The notes: generated by a model not told the origin, from the letters alone. A DNA stretch of 64,000 nt from Pseudomonas rhodesiae (GCF_007858255.1 NZ_VFEU01000011.1:1-64000); one strand, 5' to 3'; positions 43,893-53,941 are shown, counted from the first letter of the stretch. Numbers and translations are program-made.

Positions 43893-45335
43893 TTAAAAAG
43901 CTGAACCAGGCAGCGCTGAATTGGACACCACTGAGGGGGCATTTCTTGAAACCTTTCTTAGATCAACGGCTTGGTCGCGGATGACCACTTCCAGAAGCGA
44001 GGGGTCATAGAAGCTGTCTCTGACCTTAAGAATGGAAAGCGTCCTTCTAAGTTCAGACTGAATCTCGAAGAAACGCATCAACATCAAGTTGTCGGCAATG
44101 CTCGACAGCTCGGATGCCGGTGAACTGACCTCGGAACCGAACAGATCGTGCATTTCCCAGGTCGCGAATACCGTGACGCCACGGGCGCGCAGTTCGTTCA
44201 TCAGCGCGCTGTAGAAATCGGTGATGCGCGCCGGGTTGGTGGACACGCGGGTCATGCCGCTGAGGCTGTCGATAAACAGACGCTTGATGCCTTTTTCTTC
44301 CACCAGGCCCAGCAGACGCGCGCCCAGACCGTCGAGCAAGCCTTCGGTGGTGGGCTGCCAGGCGATGCTCAGGGCGCCGCTGTCCTGCATCTGTTGCAAG
44401 TCGATGCCGAGGGACAGGCCCTTGAGTTGCAGGCGCTGCGGGCTTTCGTAAAAGCCGAAGTGCAGACCCGGCGCGTCCACCGTGGACTCGGACAAAAACT
44501 TGAGGCCCAAAGTGGTCTTGCCGATGCCCGACGGGCCCATCACCAGGGTCACGCTGGAGCTGTGCAGGCCGCCGCCGAGAATCGCGTCCAATGAAGTGAT
44601 GCCGCTGGGGATGCGGGTCAGGTCGGCGCTGTCCGGTGCGGAAGGGCGGCCATAGAGGCTTTCCAGGCGCGGGTACACCACCAGGCCGTCGTTGGTGATT
44701 TCGCATTCGTGCAGGCCGGTGAGCGCGCCGCTGCCGCGGGTCTTGCGCAATTGGATACGGCGGACCGAGCGGGTGCCGAACAGTTCTTCGCCCATTTCGA
44801 TCACGCCGTCGACCATGGTGTGTTCTGGGCTGCCGTCGTCCAATCGCGAGCTGGTCAGAAACAGCACGGTGCAACCGGCGAAGGCGGCATGGCCTTGCAG
44901 TTCGGAGATGAATTTTTTCGTGTCGATGGGTGAGTCAGCTTTGGAGCGCGCATTGAGCAGGCCGTCCACCACCATGACGGTAGCCTTCTGCCGACTGATT
45001 TCGCGCCGGAGCAACTTCACCACCTCGTCGAGACCTTCGTTTTCCAGGGTGTCGAAGGCGCTGACGAATTGGATTTCGGCGCCGACGCGGGAGGCATCGA
45101 AAAAGCTCAGGGTGGACAGAAACTGGAAAAGGCGGTCGTGGGATTCCGCCAGCAACGTAGCAACCAAGACACGGCCGCCGTTGCGCGCATGATGAAACCC
45201 CAACTGGTTGGCGAGGATGGTTTTACCGGAGCCGGGGCGCCCCTGAATGATATAGGACGCCCCAGACACCAGCCCTCCCTTGAGCAGAGCATCCAGCCCT
45301 TCGATTCCGCTTTGAAGGCGATTTAGCTTTTCCAC
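43893..45335 (-). CDS. KaiC-like double ATPase domain protein
   Basis: This 480-residue protein has two RecA-like KaiC domains with Walker A motifs GRPGSGKT (first) and GPSGIGKT (second) and Walker B-like segments MVVDGLL and LFIDSLSG. In non-cyanobacterial bacteria KaiC homologues are thought to work in stress and signal transduction, not a clock. No kaiA or kaiB gene is nearby, and a receiver gene follows. GTG 45335 is the start, with AGGA seven bases upstream. Confidence 0.88.
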   Translation of the reverse strand: MEKLNRLQSGIEGLDALLKGGLVSGASYIIQGRPGSGKTILANQLGFHHARNGGRVLVATLLAESHDRLFQFLSTLSFFDASRVGAEIQFVSAFDTLENEGLDEVVKLLRREISRQKATVMVVDGLLNARSKADSPIDTKKFISELQGHAAFAGCTVLFLTSSRLDDGSPEHTMVDGVIEMGEELFGTRSVRRIQLRKTRGSGALTGLHECEITNDGLVVYPRLESLYGRPSAPDSADLTRIPSGITSLDAILGGGLHSSSVTLVMGPSGIGKTTLGLKFLSESTVDAPGLHFGFYESPQRLQLKGLSLGIDLQQMQDSGALSIAWQPTTEGLLDGLGARLLGLVEEKGIKRLFIDSLSGMTRVSTNPARITDFYSALMNELRARGVTVFATWEMHDLFGSEVSSPASELSSIADNLMLMRFFEIQSELRRTLSILKVRDSFYDPSLLEVVIRDQAVDLRKVSRNAPSVVSNSALPGSAF

Positions 45336-45408
45336 AGTGCGATCCTGACCCTAAAAACATGCTGTTAAGCCGAGTGGACAGGATGCTAACGCCATTTGTT
45401 CAATGGGG

Positions 45409-46800
45409 CTACTTGCGATCCAGCCACACCGTCTGCGCATTGCAGAACTCTCGTACGCCAAAGTGCGACAACTCGCGGCCGAACCCGCTCTTTTTCACAC
45501 CGCCAAAAGCGACGCGCGGATCGGAAACGCTGAACGCATTGACGAAGATACCGCCAGTCTCCAGTTGGTCGGCGATCTGGCGTGCCTTGGCCGAATCTTC
45601 GGTGAAAATGCTGGCGGTGAGGCCGAACTCGCTGTCATTGGCCAGGGTCACGGCGTGGTCGGCATCGCGGGCAGTGATGATCGAGGCTACCGGGCCAAAC
45701 AGTTCTTGTTTGAAGGAGGTCATCTGGTCGGTGACATCCGCCAGGACCGTCGGCTGATAATAGTTGCCGGCCCCCTCGACCTTGTCGCCGCCCAGCAGCA
45801 GGGTGGCGCCTTCATTCAGGGTCGCCTGGACTTGCCCATGCAGTTCGTCGCGCAGGTCGAAGCGCGCCATCGGGCCGACGTAAGTGCTGTCGGCGGTCGG
45901 GTCGCCCATGATCAGGGCGCGAGTGGCTTCGACGAACTTCGCGGTGAAGGCTTGTGCCACTCCTTCCTCAATGATCAGGCGCTTGGCGGCGGCGCAGACC
46001 TGGCCGCTGTTCTGGAAGCGGCCGATGACGGCGGCCTGCACGGCGGCGTCGAGGTCGGCGTCGTTGAGCACGATAAACGGGTCGGAGCCGCCCAGTTCCA
46101 GCACACATTTTTTCAGCGCGGCGCCGGCCTGTGAGCCGATGGCGATGCCGGCTCGCACACTGCCGGTGAGGGTGACGGCGGCGATGCGTGGGTCAGCGAT
46201 GGCGTTGGACACGCCATCCTGGGTCACGTTGAGCACTTCGAACAGGCCATCAGGGAAACCGGCGTGCTGGAACGCTGCTTTGATCAGGTACGCACAGCCC
46301 ATCACATTCGGCGCGTGCTTGAGCACGTAGGTATTGCCAGCGAGCAAAGTCGGCACGGCACCGCGCAGCACCTGCCAGACCGGGAAGTTCCACGGCATCA
46401 CGGCGAGGATCGGCCCCAGCGGGCGGTATTCGATGTGGGCCGTGCCGTTGTCCACCAAGGTCGGTTCCGGCGCGAGCATGGCCGGGCCGTGGGCGGCGTA
46501 CCACTCGCTGAGTTGGGCGCATTTTTCGATTTCGGCACGGGCCTGGGCAATGGGTTTGCCCATTTCCAGGGTGATCATCTGCGCCATGGCTTCGGCCTGC
46601 TCGCGCAGCACGGTGGCCAGGGCCAGCAGCAGCTCGGCACGCTGGCCGACCGGCTGGCGACGCCAGGTGCGGAACGCCTGGGTAGCGCGATCAAGCGCCG
46701 CGTCCAGTTGCGATGCGGTTTCGTAAGGGTAGCTGTCGACGGTTTCGCCGCTGGCCGGGTTGATCGAGAGGGCGTGGGTCTGGGAAGTGATTGCGTTCAT
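45409..46800 (-). CDS. NAD(P)-dependent aldehyde dehydrogenase (succinate-semialdehyde type)
   Basis: This 463-residue enzyme has the ALDH motifs LELGGSDPFIVL (general-base Glu), NSGQVCAAAKR (nucleophile Cys) and GSVRAG, with MPWNFPVWQVLRG in the N-terminal half. The length and these motifs place it near Sad/YneI, which oxidises succinic semialdehyde to succinate. AGGA precedes the ATG. The LysR gene opposite is a candidate regulator. Confidence 0.85.
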   Translation of the reverse strand: MNAITSQTHALSINPASGETVDSYPYETASQLDAALDRATQAFRTWRRQPVGQRAELLLALATVLREQAEAMAQMITLEMGKPIAQARAEIEKCAQLSEWYAAHGPAMLAPEPTLVDNGTAHIEYRPLGPILAVMPWNFPVWQVLRGAVPTLLAGNTYVLKHAPNVMGCAYLIKAAFQHAGFPDGLFEVLNVTQDGVSNAIADPRIAAVTLTGSVRAGIAIGSQAGAALKKCVLELGGSDPFIVLNDADLDAAVQAAVIGRFQNSGQVCAAAKRLIIEEGVAQAFTAKFVEATRALIMGDPTADSTYVGPMARFDLRDELHGQVQATLNEGATLLLGGDKVEGAGNYYQPTVLADVTDQMTSFKQELFGPVASIITARDADHAVTLANDSEFGLTASIFTEDSAKARQIADQLETGGIFVNAFSVSDPRVAFGGVKKSGFGRELSHFGVREFCNAQTVWLDRK

Positions 46801-46903
46801 GGCGCCGTCCTGCTGAATGGGAGGAATGGGTTCAGCGTACGGGGCTGGCTCTTTTCTGAGAACTGAATAATATTAAGCAATACGTTCACGAATGGAGAAT
46901 GAC

Positions 46904-47776
46904 TTGGATCTGGTGCAGTTGGAAATCTTCAAGGCCGTGGCCGAGCAGGGCAGCATCAGTGCCGCGGCACAGCTGATCCATCGGGTGCCGTCGAACCTGA
47001 CCACGCGCATCAAGCAGTTGGAGCAGGACCTGGGCGTCGAGTTGTTTATTCGCGAGAAGAGCCGTTTGCGCTTGTCGCCAGCTGGGTGGAATTTCCTCGG
47101 CTATGCGCGGCGCATTCTCGATCTGGTGCAAGAGGCCCGCGCCACGGTGGCGGGAGAGGAGCCCCAGGGCGCGTTCGCCCTGGGCTCGCTGGAAAGCACG
47201 GCGGCGGTGCGCATCCCGGCCTTGCTGGCGGCCTATAACCAGAAGCACGCCAAGGTCGAGTTGGACCTGAGCACCGGGCCATCGGGCACCATGATCGAAG
47301 GTGTGCTGTCGGGGCGCCTGACGGCCGCGTTTGTCGACGGGCCGGTGCTGCACTCGACCCTGGAAGGTGTGGCGGTGTTCGAGGAAGAGATGGTGGTGAT
47401 CGCGCCGCTGCACCACGCGCCGATCACCCGAGGGCAAGACGTGAATGGCGAGAACATCTATACGTTCCGCTCCAATTGCTCTTACCGGCATCACTTTGAG
47501 CGCTGGTTTTCCCAGGATGGCGCGGTGCCGGGAAAAATCTTCGAAATCGAGTCGTACCACGGTATGTTGGCGTGCGTCAGTGCGGGCGCCGGGCTGGCGT
47601 TGATGCCGCGCAGCATGCTGGAAAGCATGCCGGGGTCGGCGGCGGTGAGTGTTTGGCCACTGGCCGATACCTTCCGCTTATTGAATACCTGGCTGATCTG
47701 GCGGCGTGGCACGGTGTCGCAGAGTTTGAACAGCTTTGTGAAGCTGCTGGAGGAGGGCGGCCTGGTTGCCGCCTGA
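46904..47776 (+). CDS. LysR-family transcriptional regulator
   Basis: This ~290-residue regulator has an N-terminal winged helix-turn-helix (LVQLEIFKAVAEQGSISAAA, SNLTTRIKQLEQDLGVELF) and a C-terminal periplasmic-binding-like domain. The frame opens at ATG 46892, but TTG 46904, with GGAG six to seven bases upstream, gives the typical LysR start MDLVQLEIF and is preferred. It diverges from the aldehyde dehydrogenase gene and may control it. Confidence 0.85.
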   Translation: MDLVQLEIFKAVAEQGSISAAAQLIHRVPSNLTTRIKQLEQDLGVELFIREKSRLRLSPAGWNFLGYARRILDLVQEARATVAGEEPQGAFALGSLESTAAVRIPALLAAYNQKHAKVELDLSTGPSGTMIEGVLSGRLTAAFVDGPVLHSTLEGVAVFEEEMVVIAPLHHAPITRGQDVNGENIYTFRSNCSYRHHFERWFSQDGAVPGKIFEIESYHGMLACVSAGAGLALMPRSMLESMPGSAAVSVWPLADTFRLLNTWLIWRRGTVSQSLNSFVKLLEEGGLVAA

Positions 47777-47824
47777 GTTATCGATAGGGGAGTGGATTTG
47801 CCCTCTCCCACATGTTGGTCTTCA

Positions 47825-48037
47825 TCAGCCGCCGAACTGGAAGGTGCCTATGGCCAATTTCGCCATGATCGCCGTTGCCCCCAGTTGCACCAGCCACAGT
47901 GCCAAACCACCGAGGAACACACCGAGCGCTACTTGCAGCACCAGGCTTTTTTCACGCTTGGGGTGGTGGATGGTACGCGGGGGGAAGGGGTCCATGTCGT
48001 CGGGGTCGGCGCGCAGGTCCAAGTCATCGTTTCGCAT
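47825..48037 (-). CDS. Small single-pass membrane protein
   Basis: This 70-residue protein has a charged N-terminus (MRNDDLDLRADPDDMDPFPP) and one hydrophobic segment (LVLQVALGVFLGGLALWLVQLG). It has no known family. It sits between the LysR gene and the aminotransferase gene, and in position suggests a small conserved Pseudomonas envelope protein. Confidence is lowered by its size. Confidence 0.6.
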   Translation of the reverse strand: MRNDDLDLRADPDDMDPFPPRTIHHPKREKSLVLQVALGVFLGGLALWLVQLGATAIMAKLAIGTFQFGG

Positions 48038-48088
48038 AGGGCTCTCACAGCAAAGGGGCGGTGGGGTTCAGTCTAGGGGCTGGATACG

Positions 48089-48114
48089 AAAAAGGGGAAG
48101 CCATCGGCTTCCCC
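48089..48114 (-). terminator. Rho-independent terminator of the aminotransferase gene
   Basis: GGGGAAGCC (48094-48102) pairs with GGCTTCCCC (48106-48114). On the minus strand the stem is followed by TTTTT (48089-48093). Confidence 0.85.
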
Positions 48115-48134
48115 TCCTTATGCAACCAGCAGGT

Positions 48135-49331
48135 TTACAGGACCTGAACGATTGCCTTTGTGACCGCATCGATGTTGGCCTGGTTCAACGCTGCCACGCA
48201 GATCCGCCCGGTATCCAACGCATAAATACCGAACTCGGTGCGCAGGCGGGTGACTTGCTCAACGGTCAGGCCGGAGTAGGAGAACATCCCGCGCTGGCGG
48301 CCGACAAAGCTGAAGTCGTGGCCCGGTGCAGCCTTGGCCAGTTCTGCGACCATCTGCTCACGCATGCCACGGATGCGCAGGCGCATTTCGGCCAGTTCGG
48401 CTTCCCACTGAGCACGCAGCTCCGGGTTGTTGAGTACCGCCGCGACGATGGCCGCGCCGTGGGTCGGTGGGTTGGAGTAGTTGGTGCGGATCACACGCTT
48501 GACCTGGGACAGGATGCGCGCGCTTTCTTCCTTGGATTCGCTGACGATCGACAGCGCGCCTACGCGCTCGCCATACAGCGAGAACGATTTGGAGAACGAG
48601 CTGGACACAAAGAAGGTCAGGCCCGACTCGGCGAACAGGCGCACGGCGGCGGCGTCTTCGTCGATGCCATCGCCAAAGCCTTGATAGGCCATGTCGAGGA
48701 ACGGCACCAGGTTTTTGGCCTTGACCACGTCCAGGACTTTTTGCCAGTCGGCCGGGCTCAGGTCGACGCCGGTCGGGTTGTGACAGCAGGCGTGCAGCAC
48801 CACGATGGACTGCGGCGGCAGGGCGTTGAGGTCTTCGAACAGGCCGGCACGGTTTACGTCGTGGGTGGCGGCATCGTAGTAGCGATAGTTCTGCACCGGG
48901 AAACCGGCGGTTTCGAACAGCGCGCGGTGGTTTTCCCAGCTCGGGTCGCTGATGGCCACCACGGCGTCAGGCAGCAGCTGCTTGAGGAAGTCTGCGCCGA
49001 TCTTCAGCGCGCCGGTGCCGCCAACGGCTTGCACGGTGACCACCCGCTCAGCGCTGAGCAATGGCGATGCTTGACCGAACAGCAGGGTCTGCACGGCCTT
49101 GTCGTAGGCGGCGATACCATCGATCGGCAAGTACCCGCGAGCGGCATGTTGCGCCACGCGAATGGCTTCCGCTTCGGCAACGGCACGCAAGAGTGGAATC
49201 TTCCCCTCCTCGTTGCAGTAAACGCCTACGCCAAGGTTGACCTTGGTGGTTCGGGTGTCGGCGTTGAATGCTTCGTTGAGGCCCAGGATTGGATCGCGTG
49301 GTGCCATTTCGACAGCGGAGAACAGGCTCAT
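48135..49331 (-). CDS. Aromatic/aspartate amino acid aminotransferase
   Basis: This 398-residue PLP enzyme of the AspC/TyrB/PhhC fold-type I group has the Lys-containing motif SSSFSKSFSLYGERVG, ACCHNPTGVDL (PLP ring contact), and RICVAALN with the substrate Arg. It transaminates Asp, Tyr and Phe with 2-oxoglutarate. ATG 49331 gives the canonical MSLFSAVEMAPRDPILGL. Downstream is a clear terminator. Confidence 0.92.
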   Translation of the reverse strand: MSLFSAVEMAPRDPILGLNEAFNADTRTTKVNLGVGVYCNEEGKIPLLRAVAEAEAIRVAQHAARGYLPIDGIAAYDKAVQTLLFGQASPLLSAERVVTVQAVGGTGALKIGADFLKQLLPDAVVAISDPSWENHRALFETAGFPVQNYRYYDAATHDVNRAGLFEDLNALPPQSIVVLHACCHNPTGVDLSPADWQKVLDVVKAKNLVPFLDMAYQGFGDGIDEDAAAVRLFAESGLTFFVSSSFSKSFSLYGERVGALSIVSESKEESARILSQVKRVIRTNYSNPPTHGAAIVAAVLNNPELRAQWEAELAEMRLRIRGMREQMVAELAKAAPGHDFSFVGRQRGMFSYSGLTVEQVTRLRTEFGIYALDTGRICVAALNQANIDAVTKAIVQVL

Positions 49332-49674
49332 TTTTGCGGCAGCTCTATGGGGGGTAGGAGGGACGTGTCGCGCTCCAGCCGAATGCACTAGAGCGGTGCA
49401 CAAACGGGGAGCTAGTATAGAGGCCATCATCGCCGAGGGCGACCACCGAAACGGCTTTTCGGCCAAGTTTTTCGGTTTATTTACCGACCGTTAGTCATAT
49501 TGCAACCTTGATCGAAAACCCAGGGTCAGACGATTGCCTTGAAAGCCGTCACATTCGCCTCCACTTGTATGGCTATCATGATTATTTCCTACGGTCCGCT
49601 CTGTATTTTCGCGGGTGGTGGTCTATTTCTTCCCCGACCGCTTTACAGTCTGGGGTGACTTCAAGAGGTACGTT
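49332..49674. other. Divergent promoter region of aminotransferase and uvrB
   Basis: This 343-bp interval has no gene I can support. It must contain both promoters. I see no LexA-box (CTG-N10-CAG) match ahead of uvrB. TATACT on the minus strand near 49418-49413 may be the aminotransferase -10. Confidence 0.4.
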
Positions 49675-51690
49675 ATGTCGGATTTCCAACTAGTCACCCG
49701 CTTCGAACCCGCCGGCGATCAGCCCGAGGCCATTCGCCAGATGGTCGAAGGCATTGAAGCCGGCCTGGCCCACCAGACGCTGCTCGGGGTGACCGGTTCA
49801 GGCAAGACTTTCAGCATCGCCAACGTCATCGCCCAGGTGAACCGCCCGACCCTGGTGCTGGCGCCGAATAAAACCCTGGCCGCGCAGTTGTATGGCGAGT
49901 TCAAGGCGTTTTTTCCGAACAACGCGGTGGAGTACTTCGTTTCCTACTACGACTACTACCAGCCCGAAGCCTACGTGCCGTCCTCCGATACCTTTATCGA
50001 GAAGGACGCCTCGATCAACGACCATATCGAGCAGATGCGCCTGTCCGCCACCAAGGCGCTGCTGGAGCGCAAGGACGCAATCATCGTTACCACGGTGTCG
50101 TGCATCTACGGCTTGGGCAGCCCGGAAACCTATCTGAAGATGGTGCTGCACGTCGATCGCGGCGACAAACTCGACCAGCGCGAGTTGCTGCGTCGTTTGG
50201 CGAGCCTGCAATACACCCGCAACGACATGGACTTCGCCCGGGCCACCTTCCGCGTGCGCGGCGATGTGATTGATATTTACCCGGCCGAATCGGACCTGGA
50301 AGCGATCCGCATCGAGCTGTTCGACGATGAAGTCGAGAGCCTCTCGGCGTTCGATCCGTTGACCGGCGAGGTAATCCGCAAACTGCCGCGCTTCACCTTC
50401 TATCCGAAAAGCCACTACGTGACGCCCCGCGAAACCCTGATGGGCGCGATTGAGGGCATCAAAGTCGAGTTGGCCGAACGCCTGGAATACCTGCGCGCCA
50501 ACAATAAGCTGGTGGAAGCCCAGCGCCTAGAACAGCGCACCCGCTTCGATCTGGAGATGATCCTGGAGCTGGGTTACTGCAACGGCATCGAAAACTACTC
50601 GCGCTACCTCTCGGGCCGCGAGTCCGGCGCGCCGCCGCCGACCCTCTACGACTACCTGCCGCCGGATGCGCTGCTGGTGATCGATGAATCCCACGTCAGC
50701 GTGCCGCAGGTGGGCGCGATGTATAAGGGCGACCGTTCGCGCAAGGAAACCCTGGTGGAATACGGTTTCCGCCTGCCGTCGGCGCTGGATAACCGGCCGA
50801 TGCGCTTTGACGAGTGGGAGGCCATCAGCCCGCAGACGATTTTTGTCTCGGCAACGCCTGGCAACTACGAAGCCGAGCATGCCGGGCGGGTGATCGAGCA
50901 GTTGGTGCGTCCCACCGGCCTGGTGGACCCGGAAATCGAAATCCGCCCGGCGCTGACCCAGGTCGACGACCTGCTGTCGGAAATCAACAAGCGCGTGGCC
51001 CTGGAAGAGCGGGTGCTGGTTACCACCCTGACCAAGCGCATGTCTGAAGACTTGACCGACTACCTGGCCGACCACGGCGTGCGCGTGCGCTACCTGCACT
51101 CGGACATCGACACCGTGGAGCGCGTGGAGATCATCCGCGATCTGCGCCTGGGCACCTTTGATGTGCTGGTGGGCATCAACCTGCTGCGCGAAGGCCTGGA
51201 CATGCCGGAAGTGTCGTTGGTGGCGATCCTGGATGCAGATAAAGAAGGCTTCCTGCGCTCCGAGCGTTCGCTGATCCAGACCATCGGCCGCGCGGCGCGT
51301 AACCTCAATGGTCGTGCGATTTTGTACGCGGACCGCATCACCGGTTCCATGGAGCGGGCGATCGGCGAGACCGAGCGTCGTCGCGACAAGCAAATTGCCT
51401 TCAACCTGGAACATGGCATCACGCCCAAAGGTGTGTTCAAGGACGTTGCCGACATCATGGAAGGCGCCACCGTGCCCGGCTCGCGCAGCAAGAAGCGCAA
51501 GGGCATGGCCAAGGCCGCGGAGGAGAGTGCCAAGTACGAAAACGAACTGCGCTCGCCGAGTGAAATCACCAAGCGGATTCGGCAGTTGGAAGAGAAGATG
51601 TACCAGTTGGCGCGCGACCTGGAGTTTGAAGCGGCGGCGCAGACGCGTGACGAGATTGGCAAGTTGCGTGAGCGATTGCTGGCGGTTTGA
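49675..51690 (+). CDS. uvrB: Excinuclease ABC subunit UvrB
   Basis: This 671-residue helicase-like subunit loads on damaged DNA with UvrA and recruits UvrC in nucleotide excision repair. Walker A GVTGSGKT, the damage-verification beta-hairpin (YYDYYQPEAYVPSSDTFIEK), helicase motifs IDESHVSVPQ and REGLDMPEVSL, and the C-terminal UVR domain (LEEKMYQLARDLEFEAAAQ) are all present. ATG 49675 is preceded by AAGAGG. The length is normal. Confidence 0.97.
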   Translation: MSDFQLVTRFEPAGDQPEAIRQMVEGIEAGLAHQTLLGVTGSGKTFSIANVIAQVNRPTLVLAPNKTLAAQLYGEFKAFFPNNAVEYFVSYYDYYQPEAYVPSSDTFIEKDASINDHIEQMRLSATKALLERKDAIIVTTVSCIYGLGSPETYLKMVLHVDRGDKLDQRELLRRLASLQYTRNDMDFARATFRVRGDVIDIYPAESDLEAIRIELFDDEVESLSAFDPLTGEVIRKLPRFTFYPKSHYVTPRETLMGAIEGIKVELAERLEYLRANNKLVEAQRLEQRTRFDLEMILELGYCNGIENYSRYLSGRESGAPPPTLYDYLPPDALLVIDESHVSVPQVGAMYKGDRSRKETLVEYGFRLPSALDNRPMRFDEWEAISPQTIFVSATPGNYEAEHAGRVIEQLVRPTGLVDPEIEIRPALTQVDDLLSEINKRVALEERVLVTTLTKRMSEDLTDYLADHGVRVRYLHSDIDTVERVEIIRDLRLGTFDVLVGINLLREGLDMPEVSLVAILDADKEGFLRSERSLIQTIGRAARNLNGRAILYADRITGSMERAIGETERRRDKQIAFNLEHGITPKGVFKDVADIMEGATVPGSRSKKRKGMAKAAEESAKYENELRSPSEITKRIRQLEEKMYQLARDLEFEAAAQTRDEIGKLRERLLAV

Positions 51691-51713
51691 TCTGCGCTGA
51701 ATTGACTGGCCTT

Positions 51714-51786
51714 ATCGGGGGCAAGCCCCCTCCCACAGTTGAAATGTGTTTACAGATCCAAGTGTGGGAGGGGGCTTGCCCCCGAT
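51714..51786. repeat. REP inverted pair (REPIN)
   Basis: ATCGGGGGCAAGCCCCCTCC at 51714 and the complementary GTGGGAGGGGGCTTGCCCCC ending at 51786 form an inverted pair between uvrB and gltX. It may also end uvrB transcription. Confidence 0.88.
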
Positions 51787-51878
51787 AGCCGCGCCGCGGT
51801 TTTCCAGAAAACCCCCTGGGCTGTTACCATTCGCCCCTTGTTTCAATTTTCAGTTATATCGCCCATTCGAGACCTGCC

Positions 51879-53360
51879 ATGACCACCGTCCGCACGCGCA
51901 TCGCGCCATCGCCCACTGGGGATCCCCACGTCGGTACCGCTTACATCGCCTTGTTCAACTACTGCTTCGCCAAGCAGCACGGCGGTGAATTCATTCTGCG
52001 GATCGAAGACACCGATCAACTGCGCTCCACCCGCGAGTCGGAGCAGCAGATTTTCGATGCGCTGCGCTGGTTGGGCATTACCTGGGCCGAAGGCCCGGAC
52101 GTGGGCGGCCCACACGGCCCGTATCGCCAGAGCGAGCGCAGCGACATCTACAAGCAGTACACCCAGCAACTGGTCGACATGGGGCATGCGTTCCCATGCT
52201 TCTGCACCGCCGAAGAACTCGACCAGATGCGCGCCGAACAACAGGCCCGGGGCGAAACCCCGCGCTACGACGGTCGCGCGCTGTTGCTATCCAAAGAAGA
52301 AGTGGCACGCCGCCTGGCTGCCGGCGAACCCCATGTGATCCGCATGAAGGTGCCGAGCGAAGGCGTGTGTGTGGTGCCGGACATGCTGCGCGGTGACGTC
52401 GAGATCCCGTGGGACCGCATGGACATGCAGGTGCTGATGAAGACCGACGGCCTGCCCACGTACTTCCTGGCCAACGTGGTCGACGACCACCTGATGGGCA
52501 TCACCCATGTGCTGCGCGGCGAAGAATGGCTGCCGTCGGCGCCGAAGCTGATCCTGCTCTACGAGTACTTCGGCTGGGAGCAGCCGCAACTGTGCTACAT
52601 GCCGCTGTTGCGTAACCCGGACAAGAGCAAGCTGTCCAAACGCAAGAACCCGACTTCGGTGACCTTCTACGAGCGCATGGGCTTTATGCCCGAAGCGATG
52701 CTCAATTACCTGGGCCGCATGGGTTGGTCGATGCCGGACGAGCGCGAGAAGTTCTCGCTGCAGGAGATGGTCGACAACTTCGACTTGTCCCGTGTGTCGC
52801 TGGGTGGGCCGATCTTCGATATCGAGAAGCTGTCGTGGCTCAACGGTCAATGGCTGCGCGACTTGCCTGTGGAAGAATTCGCCAGCCGTGTGCAGCAGTG
52901 GGCGTTGAACCCTGAATACATGATGAAGATCGCGCCGCTGGTGCAGGGCAGGGTGGAGACCTTCAGCCAGGTCGCGCCATTGGCCAGTTTCTTCTTTGCG
53001 GGGGGCGTGAACCCGGATCCGAAGCTGTTTGAATCCAAGAAGCTCTCGGGTGATCAGGTTCGCCAGTTGATGCAGTTGATCCTGTGGAAACTGGAAAGCC
53101 TGCGTCAGTGGGAGAAGGACGCCATCACCGCGACGATTCAGGCGGTGGTCGAGTCCCTGGAGTTGAAACTGCGCGACGCCATGCCGCTGATGTTCGCGGC
53201 GATCACCGGGCAGGCCAGTTCGGTGTCGGTGCTTGATGCGATGGAAATTCTCGGCCCTGACCTGACGCGTTTCCGTCTGCGCCAAGCGCTTGATTTGCTG
53301 GGTGGTGTATCCAAGAAAGAAAACAAAGAGTGGGAAAAGCTGCTGGGCACTATCGCTTAA
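51879..53360 (+). CDS. gltX: Glutamyl-tRNA synthetase
   Basis: This 493-residue class I synthetase charges tRNA-Glu. The HIGH-like motif is in PSPTGDPHVGTAY and the KMSKS-like motif in DKSKLSKRKNP. The length is standard. It is followed by a strong terminator and then by the tRNA-Glu genes it serves. Confidence 0.97.
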   Translation: MTTVRTRIAPSPTGDPHVGTAYIALFNYCFAKQHGGEFILRIEDTDQLRSTRESEQQIFDALRWLGITWAEGPDVGGPHGPYRQSERSDIYKQYTQQLVDMGHAFPCFCTAEELDQMRAEQQARGETPRYDGRALLLSKEEVARRLAAGEPHVIRMKVPSEGVCVVPDMLRGDVEIPWDRMDMQVLMKTDGLPTYFLANVVDDHLMGITHVLRGEEWLPSAPKLILLYEYFGWEQPQLCYMPLLRNPDKSKLSKRKNPTSVTFYERMGFMPEAMLNYLGRMGWSMPDEREKFSLQEMVDNFDLSRVSLGGPIFDIEKLSWLNGQWLRDLPVEEFASRVQQWALNPEYMMKIAPLVQGRVETFSQVAPLASFFFAGGVNPDPKLFESKKLSGDQVRQLMQLILWKLESLRQWEKDAITATIQAVVESLELKLRDAMPLMFAAITGQASSVSVLDAMEILGPDLTRFRLRQALDLLGGVSKKENKEWEKLLGTIA

Positions 53361-53374
53361 GCACGCGGTTGTAA

Positions 53375-53406
53375 CGACGAAACCCCGGTTTTCCGGGGTT
53401 TCGTCG
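53375..53406 (+). terminator. Terminator after gltX
   Basis: A perfect 14-bp stem: CGACGAAACCCCGG (53375-53388), loop TTTT, and CCGGGGTTTCGTCG (53393-53406). Confidence 0.85.
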
Positions 53407-53457
53407 GTAAGTGATTGTTATCCCGGCAAAAAATTTTGGAAATTGTTGAAAATAAAT

Positions 53458-53486
53458 TTGACACGTTTCCAAACCGCCATTAAGAT
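53458..53486 (+). promoter_or_regulatory. Promoter of the tRNA array
   Basis: A -35 of TTGACA (53458-53463), a 17-base spacer and a -10 of TAAGAT (53481-53486). A GC-rich discriminator (TCGCCCCG) follows, which is typical of stable RNA genes under stringent control. The first tRNA starts at 53508. Confidence 0.85.
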
Positions 53487-53507
53487 TCGCCCCGTCCTCA
53501 CCGATGA

Positions 53508-53583
<76 letters not shown>

Positions 53584-53661
53584 ATTTGCAGGTTCAAGGT
53601 CTGGCCACACCGTCCTTGAATCGATCAGAACTCAGCTCTGATCCGTTGTACAGAAGGTTTT

Positions 53662-53737
53662 GTCCCCTTCGTCTAGTGGCCTAGGACACCGCCCTTTCAC
53701 GGCGGTAACAGGGGTTCGAGTCCCCTAGGGGACGCCA
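53662..53737 (+). tRNA. tRNA-Glu (TTC)
   Basis: A 76-nt cloverleaf: acceptor GTCCCCT/AGGGGAC, anticodon TTC in the CCGCC/GGCGG stem-loop, and an encoded CCA. Confidence 0.97.
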
Positions 53738-53787
53738 GTTTCAACAAGCAGCTCGCAAGGTCTGCTGCGCCGCGAGGCGAAAAATCC

Positions 53788-53863
<76 letters not shown>

Positions 53864-53941
53864 ATTTACAGGTTCAAGGTTCCGGCCACACCGTCCTTGG
53901 ATCGATCAGTCTCAGCCTGATCAGTTGTATAGAAGGTTTGT

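Noticed and set aside
47788..47812. A fourth REP sequence after the LysR gene
   Set aside because: The match (GGGGAGTGGATTTGCCCTCTCCC) is too degenerate to call REP with confidence.
49590..49674. LexA box before uvrB
   Set aside because: No CTG-N10-CAG match is found in the region.
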